From XYB1-FULL-44-23 sp964502885 (GTDB lineage Bacteria > Patescibacteriota > Microgenomatia > CAZETR01 > Amesbacteraceae): 43,361 bases of DNA. Made by a program: the position numbers and the translations under genes. Location of the stretch: positions 1-43,361 of the forward strand of contig CAZCXU010000008.1 in assembly GCA_964502885.1 (NCBI GenBank), written 5' to 3'. How positions within the stretch are numbered: position 1 is the stretch's first letter; each line of letters opens with the position of its first letter. Positions 1 through 7,800 of this stretch are shown piece by piece. The notes beneath the pieces are model-generated. The model was not told the origin of the DNA. It worked only from the letters and a program-made list of their open reading frames with translations, and made no database searches.

Positions 1-197
<197 letters not shown>

Positions 198-202
198 TTT
201 CC

Positions 203-220
203 TGTGTCATTACTGACACA
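203..220 (-). other. Hairpin just upstream of 16S 5' end
   Basis: TGTGTCA and TGACACA form a perfect 7-bp inverted repeat around a 4-nt loop, a few bases before the predicted 16S 5' end. Its place in the rRNA leader suggests a leader structure or processing signal. The function is inferred from position only. Confidence 0.45.
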
Positions 221-328
221 TCACACTACTCTTTCACAAGAATAGAGTGATACCACTTCTTGAAGTACAAAAAGTGTATTTACTAAGTGCTTCACTTTTC
301 AAAGGGCCAGATCGCATAAAGCTCCTGT

Positions 329-357
329 ATTTTAAAGCTAAACTTCCCCACTGTCAA
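329..357 (-). promoter_or_regulatory. rRNA promoter (TTGACA-17-TAAAAT)
   Basis: On the minus strand a consensus -35 box TTGACA (357 to 352) is followed by exactly 17 nt and a -10 box TAAAAT (334 to 329). Transcription would begin near 322, leaving a leader of about 125 nt before the 16S. This is the best sigma70-type promoter in the window. The TGA stop of the upstream gene lies inside the -35 box. Confidence 0.8.
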
Positions 358-1346
358 AGCCTCTGTTTATATCCCACCCACTCCTGCCGCAAATCTGGCA
401 CATTTCTGATAACCGCCTCGTTTTGCCAATAATTGACCACTTGCACAGTAAATGTCTGTTGCGACGATACTGATAGTACCGCCAGCTCCTCCACCAGATT
501 TTTGAGTCCAGCAGCATCCTGATTTCTGATTTTGGCCGGAATATCCGTAAATATCTTTACCATCTTTCCGGTCATGCCTACAGACACCTGATGCAGCTTC
601 AATAGTTCAGCCGATGTTTGCCCGCTGGCCAGCTTCAATTCATCTTTGGCCAATTTCTCAAATTCTTTCGCGGTTTCCTCCAGCCTCTCCAGAGCATCCA
701 ACGATGGCGATTGTGACAACGCCCCCAAAGCCACTCCATAATCAAAACCGGCTGACGCCACCTTAATACTCAAATGATGATAATCCTCAAAATACTTATA
801 TATAGCCCTTACGTCAGCAATTAGTGTCTTCGTCTTGTCTATGGGAGCACCGGATTTAAAACTCGCCCCCCACACTCCTATCAGTTCATTCTCCAATTTT
901 GACAGCTCTCCCCCAATCTTATCAGCCTGTGTGGTCGCGTCACGAAACATTTCAATCATTCTCCGGCTTTCCTGTATCATTGGTTGATCTTCAAGACTGA
1001 TTCCTGAAGTTGTGCCCAATACCATATTACCCCTATCCTGTTTAGTTGCTCCAGATGAAACTTTCTTCAGTTCCTCTCCGATCAATATATTTTTTTCCGC
1101 CAGCCTGCCAAGCTCATCTGTTACGCTCTGAGAAATAGTCTTTATCGCCTGAACCTTACTGTTTCGAGCCGTAATCACTTGGAAAAATATGCCCGCCACC
1201 AATGCCAATGTCAGCCCCATCCCCAATATCCACCATCTCGTGCCCTGCATCGTTCCAAAGTTGTCAGACGACCTCGCAGTTACTGTGGGTATGATTGGAT
1301 CCGGCATATCCGTAATGGGCGGCGTCACCTGTATTTCCGGATTCAT
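354..1346 (-). CDS. Membrane-anchored helical hypothetical protein
   Basis: This 330-residue protein is not recognised. It has a Pro-rich cytoplasmic N-terminus of about 35 residues and one hydrophobic segment (about residues 38-60, WWILGMGLTLALVAGIFF). The rest is a long, mostly helical domain with heptad-like Leu/Ala patterns and no Cys, so it is probably an extracytoplasmic helical bundle. The start is supported by a promoter (TTGACA-17-TAAGCT) whose -10 ends 7 nt before the ATG. The TGA stop overlaps the -35 box of the 16S promoter, so the gene sits directly upstream of the rRNA operon. Similarity to chemoreceptor-type four-helix sensory bundles is possible, but no signalling motif is visible. 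Confidence 0.75.
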   Translation of the reverse strand: MNPEIQVTPPITDMPDPIIPTVTARSSDNFGTMQGTRWWILGMGLTLALVAGIFFQVITARNSKVQAIKTISQSVTDELGRLAEKNILIGEELKKVSSGATKQDRGNMVLGTTSGISLEDQPMIQESRRMIEMFRDATTQADKIGGELSKLENELIGVWGASFKSGAPIDKTKTLIADVRAIYKYFEDYHHLSIKVASAGFDYGVALGALSQSPSLDALERLEETAKEFEKLAKDELKLASGQTSAELLKLHQVSVGMTGKMVKIFTDIPAKIRNQDAAGLKNLVEELAVLSVSSQQTFTVQVVNYWQNEAVIRNVPDLRQEWVGYKQRL

Positions 1347-1353
1347 CCACTAT

Positions 1354-1382
1354 AGCTTATGGGTTATTCTTGATCATGTCAA
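1354..1382 (-). promoter_or_regulatory. Promoter TTGACA-17-TAAGCT, leaderless start
   Basis: The -35 box TTGACA (1382 to 1377), a 17-nt spacer and the -10 box TAAGCT (1359 to 1354) are followed 7 nt later by the ATG at 1346. The mRNA should begin at or next to the start codon. Confidence 0.65.
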
Positions 1383-1591
1383 TTCAAGCTAGACTTTTCC
1401 TGGCCCCAAGTACTCTGAATTCATATGTTTGATGGTTCTATTCCCCTGCCTACGAATATTATCTCTCGATTTTTTGCGCCACAAAGCCCTTTTCAGCTGG
1501 CTGTTTAAATCGTTGGTCAACTATCGAAAAAATAAACAAACTGATCGCTTTGATGGTGTCGATGAAATTATTCTTACGACATTTCCAAATA
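1383..1591. other. Intergenic stretch, nothing recognised
   Basis: About 210 nt lie between the 3' end of the synthase-like gene and the promoter of the membrane protein. I see no tRNA, no convincing terminator hairpin with a T-run and no ORF with coding character. Confidence 0.5.
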
Positions 1592-2331
1592 TTAGTTCTT
1601 CATAAGAATTCCCCTCTTTATGGCCGCTTCAAAGGTATAGATCGTACAGACCAGACTCTGCCAAACAGGCAACCCCATTTCCCAAAAACATCCCACATTT
1701 TTTACCATTTTTTCCACACACTCCCGTTTGATTCTTTTTACTTGCGCCCTGTCATAATGCTTCAAAACATCATCCTTACTTAAGTATTCTGGCAGTTCCC
1801 CTTTCACGGGAACTTTTTGGAAACCAGCATCTAAATCCTCATGTAAATCTATCAAGCCCCCCAGCAACATCGCCCCTTGAATCCATTCCATATATCGTTT
1901 TGTTTCTCGCGGATATTTGCCATTAATCACCAACAGTACCCCACTCATACATGGAGCCAATGTCCTCCAGTTATAATGACGAATTTCCCGTTCCGTTCGA
2001 GATCGCAAACCAGAGTGTTCCGCATCATCCCTTATTGATCCCATTTCTACTCGAATTGCCGTATTTATTTCACTAGCGACTCCGGATAAGCATTCGGGTA
2101 TCTGCACCCGCTTTCCTTCCTGTACAGCCGCCATCTCCTCGTCCATCCACCGCACTTTCTCTGGCATTGTCACAATGCTGTTTGTATCTATCGTGTCATC
2201 TACTCTCTTACATAACAAGCCAACTCATACAAGAAATTCCCCCTGTCACCAAACACTCTCCGCATTGGCCCTAAAGCCTTTACGGCTGTGTATTTGGAAA
2301 ACTCCGGCAACTCCCCTTGTTCTACATTCAT
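1592..2331 (-). pseudogene. Squalene/phytoene-synthase-like protein, frameshifted
   Basis: Two overlapping frames together encode one protein of about 246 residues with the type I isoprenoid synthase fold. The first frame starts at ATG 2331 (MNVEQGELPEF) and stops at a TAG near 2200. The second frame continues with VDDTIDTNSI. A single missing base near 2200-2206 explains the break, and restoring it gives CYVRRVDDTID, the usual position of the first Asp-rich motif (DDTID). The second motif is LIDLHEDLDAG followed by LPEYLSKDDV, which aligns with the NxxRDxxED...GRxYLP...L region of squalene/phytoene synthases. Enzymes of this family condense prenyl diphosphates head to head. The protein is shorter than typical members (about 280-350). 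A -10 box TATAAT ends 6 nt before the ATG. It could be a decayed gene or an intact gene with an assembly error. Confidence 0.65.
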
Positions 2332-2337
2332 GGCCGC

Positions 2338-2343
2338 ATTATA
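2338..2343 (-). promoter_or_regulatory. -10 box TATAAT of the synthase-like gene
   Basis: A perfect TATAAT lies just after the stop of the TrmH-type gene and 6 nt before the ATG at 2331, which predicts a leaderless mRNA. No good -35 box is visible at 16-18 nt. Confidence 0.55.
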
Positions 2344-2352
2344 TACGAAGCT

Positions 2353-2880
2353 TTAAATCAACCGATACACTGCAATCGCCGTACTCACAATCACATTCAG
2401 ACTTTTATTCACTCCCCACATGGGAATCTCCACTATCACATCCGAAGCATCCAGCGCCTCTTTACTCACCCCATAAGTTTCGTGTCCCACCACAAATACC
2501 AGTTTTTCATCTGAGCTCAGTTTAGAAAGTTCTGTGAGTGGCACCGCCCGCCCATCTTGTTCTACCGCTATCACCTTGCACCCTTCCTGCTCTTTTCTTA
2601 AGGCAGAGATAGCTTCAACAGCTGTCGCAAAATATTTCCACGGTACCCACTCCTCTGTCCCCACCGCAGCCTTATGAATTCGCGAAGACGGCGGCGTCTC
2701 TGATCCGCCACACAGCATAATTCCGCTTACACCCACCGCTTCTGCCAGTCTGAAAATCCCTCCTATATTATAAGTATCCAGCACGTTATCCAGCACAAAC
2801 CAAATCGGTCTTCTTTTTATCTTTTTCAGAGTCTCTTCGTCAGGTTTAGTAGCCCTCAGTTGTTTTGCATCCAATCGCAT
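2353..2880 (-). CDS. TrmH/SpoU-family RNA 2'-O-methyltransferase
   Basis: This 175-residue SPOUT-class enzyme transfers a methyl group from SAM to a ribose 2'-OH in tRNA or rRNA. The three family motifs are present: NIGGIFRLAEAVG (residues 38-50, with the motif 1 Asn; Arg follows in FR), VVGHETYGVS (motif 2) and IPMWGVNKSLNVIVSTAIAVY (motif 3, the trefoil-knot SAM site). There is no N-terminal RNA-binding extension, so it resembles minimal TrmH/TrmL-like proteins, and the target RNA cannot be told. I chose the ATG at 2880 because TATAAT (2896 to 2891) ends 10 nt upstream. An ORF extension to 2916 would run through that promoter and the end of the upstream gene. Confidence 0.88.
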   Translation of the reverse strand: MRLDAKQLRATKPDEETLKKIKRRPIWFVLDNVLDTYNIGGIFRLAEAVGVSGIMLCGGSETPPSSRIHKAAVGTEEWVPWKYFATAVEAISALRKEQEGCKVIAVEQDGRAVPLTELSKLSSDEKLVFVVGHETYGVSKEALDASDVIVEIPMWGVNKSLNVIVSTAIAVYRLI

Positions 2881-2890
2881 CGCATCGCCA

Positions 2891-2896
2891 ATTATA
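2891..2896 (-). promoter_or_regulatory. -10 box TATAAT overlapping the upstream stop codon
   Basis: The context is GGGGTATAATTGG. The TAA stop of the DsbA-like gene (2894 to 2892) lies within the -10 box of the TrmH-type gene. A nearly identical GGGTATAATTGGGG is found at the MFS/HD gene junction near 20804. Confidence 0.6.
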
Positions 2897-3791
2897 CCCC
2901 AGTAGCCGGTGACCAATCTCTCTGCGCTTCAAACAATTGATCGTGGAATTTCCAGGCCTTGTCATCTCCCTGCTCACGAGCACACTCAAAAGCTTCAGAT
3001 GCCTTCTGTGCCAGCGGATGAATCTGTGAGAGAGGGAAGTGTTTGAACACAATCTTCACCCTATCACCATATGCTTGTTTTATCTGATTCAGGGTTTCAT
3101 ACCCCCTCTGGCAATAAGGGCATTGAAAGTCAGAAAACTCCACTATGGTTACTTTCGCGTTGCTTCCTCCCTGGGCCGCGGCAGATCCCAGATTTATATT
3201 CTGCGGTTCAGCCTTAAAAATCTGCTGTTCTCCAGCCCCTACCAGCGCCGAATTCTTATAATCTTTGTAGTTCTTTGAACCAGTTCCATCCAATTCCCGG
3301 TCAATCAGCTCTTTAAATGATTCAAACGGAAATGCGCCACCCAGGAATTTTCCATTGATAAAGAATCCCGGTGTCCCCTGTACTCCCACTTTTCCGCCTT
3401 CGTCATAATCTTTTTGGACAATTTCTGCTTTCGACCCGGAATTCATACAAGACACCAATTTATTAGTATCAAGGCCGGCCTTTCCACCCAAGTCCTTCAC
3501 CGCTTCTGTCAGAGTTTTGTACTTTCCCGTTGCAGCAGCCTGTCCATTATTTGCCGCAGCTCCTGCAGCAGGGGCACCATTTTTCGCTGCTTCTTCCAGA
3601 TACTTCATCTTGCTCCACATACTCCCCAACGCAAAAGACATTCCTACCACCACCACCAAAAGTACCGGAGCAATTTTCTCCAGCCAGGGTTTTGCGGGTT
3701 GTTGCATATACATCGGCTGCTGCATCATCGGTGTTTCATATTCAGAAGCGTCAAAGCTCTCAGTTCTTCTTACTGTTCGTCTCACTGCCAT
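2892..3791 (-). CDS. Membrane-anchored DsbA-like protein with circularly permuted thioredoxin fold
   Basis: This 299-residue protein has a short Gln/Met/Pro-rich cytoplasmic tail, one membrane segment (about residues 41-58) and an Ala/Gly-rich linker (68-90). The DsbA/Thioredoxin_4 domain follows in swapped order. Residues 91-168 are the normally C-terminal half: the end of the helical insert, GLDTNKLVSCMNSG, then VGVQGTPGFFINGK with cis-Pro 141, then the last helix. Residues 198-299 are the normally N-terminal half: VTIVEFSDFQCPYC with active-site Cys224 and Cys227, through to DWSPATGV at the very C-terminus. The two ends would join exactly within the helical insert. It should oxidise or shuffle disulfides outside the membrane. 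The ATG at 3791 is chosen because TATATT ends 7 nt upstream. It lies next to trxB. Confidence 0.85.
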   Translation of the reverse strand: MAVRRTVRRTESFDASEYETPMMQQPMYMQQPAKPWLEKIAPVLLVVVVGMSFALGSMWSKMKYLEEAAKNGAPAAGAAANNGQAAATGKYKTLTEAVKDLGGKAGLDTNKLVSCMNSGSKAEIVQKDYDEGGKVGVQGTPGFFINGKFLGGAFPFESFKELIDRELDGTGSKNYKDYKNSALVGAGEQQIFKAEPQNINLGSAAAQGGSNAKVTIVEFSDFQCPYCQRGYETLNQIKQAYGDRVKIVFKHFPLSQIHPLAQKASEAFECAREQGDDKAWKFHDQLFEAQRDWSPATGV

Positions 3792-3838
3792 ACCGGAGAA
3801 TATAGAAAATTGTCTCCCGCTTTGCAAGTACCAATTAC

Positions 3839-3938
3839 NNNNNNNNNNNNNNNNNNNNNNNNNNNNNNNNNNNNNNNNNNNNNNNNNNNNNNNNNNNNNN
3901 NNNNNNNNNNNNNNNNNNNNNNNNNNNNNNNNNNNNNN
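3839..3938. other. 100-N scaffold gap, true gap
   Basis: One hundred Ns of placeholder length. The flanking sequences share no suffix-prefix overlap, unlike the other two gaps. The 3' end of trxB is lost here, and any reading frame drawn through the Ns into 3782-3838 is arbitrary. Confidence 0.95.
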
Positions 3939-4846
3939 TATCCGGCTGCAGTTATTGCCTGTTTATAGTGCAGATCATGTACATCACCAGCCGTAAATAT
4001 TCCCGCTACAGATGTCATCATGTTGTATTTTGTCGAAATAATTTCCCCTTTTTCATTCTTCACTTCCCCGCTCTTTTTCTTTTTCATAAATCCTTTTTCA
4101 TCCAGTTCCATTTTTCCCGCAAACACTTTCGTAGCTGGTGAATGGCCTATGGCAACAAATACCCCATCTACAGGAATTTTCTCTCCATCCTTAAACACCA
4201 CACCTTCAACTTTGTTCTCCCCCACAATCTCGGCTATCTCAGTATTAAATTTCACTTTTATCTTTTCATGAGCTAGTACCCGCTCCTGCATGATTTTACT
4301 GGCGCGAAATTCCCCTCTTCGATGTACGACTGTCACCTCAGAAGCAAACTTCGCCAACACCAAGGCTTCCTCCATCGCCGCGTCTCCCCCACCCACCACA
4401 ATCACTTTTTTATTCCGGAAAAAAGCCGCATCACAAGTTGCACACGACGAGACGCCTTTCCCAATCAATTTCTGTTCCGACGGCAAACCCAGCCAATTAA
4501 ACTCTGCCCCGGTAGCTACAATAATTGCTTTGCCCAAGTATTGCGCGTTGTCAGTTTTTACCACAAACGGCTGTTTATCCGTTTCCACTTCCAATGCGTC
4601 TCGGTCTTCCATTTTCACTCCAAATTTTTCCGCCTGCTTTCGCATACTCATCATCAGATCCGGCCCTTGAATCCCTTCAGGAAATCCCGGAAAATTTTCC
4701 ACCAGAGTTGTCTGCATCAACTGCCCGCCCCAATTACTCCCGGCGATACAAAGCGTCTTCAGATCCGCCCGCGAGGTATAAATACCGGCAGTCAGTCCCG
4801 CCGGCCCGCTCCCAATAATAATCACATCAAATATTTCCTGCTCCAT
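3939..4846 (-). CDS. trxB: Thioredoxin reductase, 3' end lost in gap
   Basis: This FAD/NADPH flavoprotein passes electrons to thioredoxin. About 302 residues are visible. They show the FAD-binding GSGPAGLTAGIYTSRA at the N-terminus, the redox pair Cys135-Ala-Thr-Cys138, the NADPH-binding VVGGGDAAMEEA followed by HRRGEFRA, and the second FAD motif GIFTAGDVHDLHYKQAITAAG. The sequence then enters the N gap, and only the last 10-20 residues should be missing. The ATG at 4846 has TACGAT 9 nt upstream, which fits the window-wide leaderless pattern. The permuted DsbA-like gene follows it, and trxA lies about 6 kb upstream in the transcription sense. Confidence 0.95.
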
Positions 4847-4868
4847 TGCGCCACTATCGTATCACAAC

Positions 4869-7800
4869 CTACTTTCCAAACACCACATCCATTCCCATCT
4901 TTACAACTGGAGCGCTTGCCAGTGGCCCGATAGCTTTCCCCGCATTTGCCACAGATGCCATTCCAATATCTTTAGGAATAAGTTTTGTCTTAGATGGTAC
5001 TGTTATCCCCGCCCCTACCTCCATCATCCGCGTTTCCTTTTCATATCTCTGCCCTCTTGCCACACCGACCCCCACTTCATAGCCGCTTCCTGTATTTCGC
5101 ACCACCAATTCCACACTTGCCGTCCCCAAATCTGTTCCAATTACCACTTCGCCACTCTTCGTATCACACACTCCGTTTGCCCCCTCATCCCACAAATCAT
5201 TTTCTTTATCTCCATTATTTGACTTCTTTCGCGCCTTTTCTCGCAAGTTAGCATCAAACACCGCCTCTCTAGACTTTGTCACCGCTCTCACTAACGGCGC
5301 GTCGTCTGGAAAGTATTTTTCCGCATTGAAAAACACCGCCATTCCATGTCCCAGCTCAGCAAGATTAGTAGCATATACATCACGTCCGGTTGCTGCATAG
5401 CGGGTGGGCTCCCTCAATTGTTCTCCTGTCAAATCCACCACATTAATACCAAATTTCTCCGCAAATGCACAAAAATTACCCCAGGCTTTTTCATCTTTGT
5501 TCATAAGCTGTTTCATCGCATCCTGAAAAGGTACATCGAGCATTTTTGCTAAACTATTATGTAAATTTTCCCTCCCCCCACTCGTATTTCCATACGCTGA
5601 GAAATTAACTACCAACTCAGTCCCAGGATCTTTCCTATCCAAAAATATTTGTTTCCCTGACGCCGCAGTAAAGTTGTACTGCTCCACATCCCAACGTCTT
5701 CCATTCACCTCATCGTCATACAGCATAAACGCTGCCAATAGCGGCTTCATTGCATTTCCCATGGGCACTGGCACTTCAGCCAATACCCCGGATGGATTTT
5801 CTTCTGCTCGCAACTTTGCTCCTGAGTCAAAGTACTGCATTGCCACCCCGGCAAAATCCCTGCCATCTCCCCCGGAAGCCGAATACCCCTTAAACACCGG
5901 CAACACCCCCATCCGGCTCTCTACCTCTACCGGAATAACTTTTTGCACATTTCGCCTCGGATCATCAGCTTTAAGCTTATCCAATTCCTGTACGGGTCCA
6001 TGCTCCAGACCAGTTTGCCGCATCACCACAACATGCAGCAAATCGCCGGGGTACAGATTTTGTCTGATATTTTCTTCTGCTACAGTCCGGCTCGACATCG
6101 AACCTCTTTCATCAAAATTTATATCTATTAATCTGACTATTTTTTTCTTTCCCCCCTTACCATCCCCCATTTCACCTTTATCAACTATCATTACAATATG
6201 GCCAGAGTCATCACTGGAACTCCCCTTACGGTAAGACACCACCATATCACCGACCTCAAATTGCTCCATCAAAGGTTTCTTCAAATCCGCATCAAAATAC
6301 TCAATACCATCATTTCTGACAAAGCGTCTTCTCTTATTCTCTTCCAGTGGAGCAACTAAATCGACAACCCCTCTTTCAGTAGGCAAACTGAGCATGTTGG
6401 TGAATCTGTAATTGGGGTTCATTTCCGCAAGCATTCCGGCTACCAGTATCATTCCCTCTCCACATTGCCATGATCTGCTCAATACAGCTCCTTCAGGTTT
6501 TTCAACTAACTTAATTCCATATTCCGAAGATCTTCCATCCCAACCTTTTTCCCGCACGAATTCTCGCAATCTATCACCAAACTGCTTATAACTCAGGCTT
6601 TCCCCTTTTATCTGGGTAATATCAGCCCAAACCGAAGCAATATCAGCAGCCAACTGACTATCTTCCACCGCAGTTATCCCTACCGCCTCCTTGCCTATAG
6701 CTTTATCCATCGTCTCAGCAAGACGTTTTTGTTCCGGACTCATCTCAATCTCCAATCCCAACTCTTTTGCCCCCACTCTTTCCGGCACCACTTGTCTCAT
6801 TTCCGCATGTGTTCCCGTCATTACTACCCGGATTGGCCCAAGATCAATAGTTGGATTAGCCGGGTCCCACGGCGTCCCCCCGGGGATATTATTTTTCTTT
6901 CCCTCCGGCATCTGGTACTTAAATTCCACTTGTTCCAACTGCCTTCTCGCCTCATCCGCCTCAGCTGCCGTCCACACTCCCAGATTTTGCCTATTCGCAA
7001 TTATTGTCAGTGCCCGATCTTTTGTCACCTGTGAATTATCCACCGCTCTAAATTCCCTTACCCCAGGCTTCTTCCATTCATTTTCCGGAACTTCCTCATA
7101 TTTTCGTGGCGCATATTTACCAGGACGCTGGATAAGTCCCGCCAGTATCGCCATCTCCGCTCTGTTCAATTGGTTGCTATCTTTACCAAAAAAATACCTT
7201 CCGGCCGCTTCCACTCCAAACATCGGCATACCCTCAGCTGCCCCCATCGGCACCCAATTCATATAGGCTTTCATCACTTTCTCATCGGTTTGGGCTGCCC
7301 GAAGCATCTGAGAAAATTGATACGTCTCCAGCTTTGAAGCCACCATCCCCCACTCCTTATCACCACCCTCAGCCACCAGGAAATCCTTAGCAGGTCTACC
7401 AGTATCTGGCACCAAATCTTCTAGCACCCGCCCACGGGCCAAAGTAGTAGCCTGGTCGTGAATATAAACCAAACCATACAAATCAGATCTCCGTATCCCC
7501 TCAGGTCTTGGACCATATGTTTCCTGAAAACCCACCCCCACTCCAATCATTGCCTCCAGCATCTGCATTGATGGATCAGACGCCCCGGAAGCTGTTTCCG
7601 CCTGCTTCAAAAGATAACTCAAATTTCTATACCCCAATCTGGTCAAAAAATCGGTTCCACTATTCCACAACTCTCCCTCAGCTTGCACAGCCTGAAGCAA
7701 TGTTTTGTTATCGCCGCTATCTACTTGATAGTCTCTGGCAAATCTTCCCGTCACCTTTTCTCCATCACTCCAGACAATCTCAGGTGCCCCTCTTTGCCAG

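Noticed and set aside
1347..1591. tRNA or small RNA gene in the intergenic region
   Set aside because: No cloverleaf arms, no TTCGAAT-type T-loop and no paired stems of useful length could be found.
2190..2220. Programmed -1 ribosomal frameshift in the synthase-like gene
   Set aside because: No slippery heptamer of the X XXY YYZ type and no obvious downstream structure. A simple one-base indel is more likely.
3782..3838. C-terminal tail of TrxB beyond the N gap
   Set aside because: The frame through 100 placeholder Ns is arbitrary, and the tail VIGTCKAGDNF does not resemble TrxB. It overlaps the promoter and start of the DsbA-like gene.
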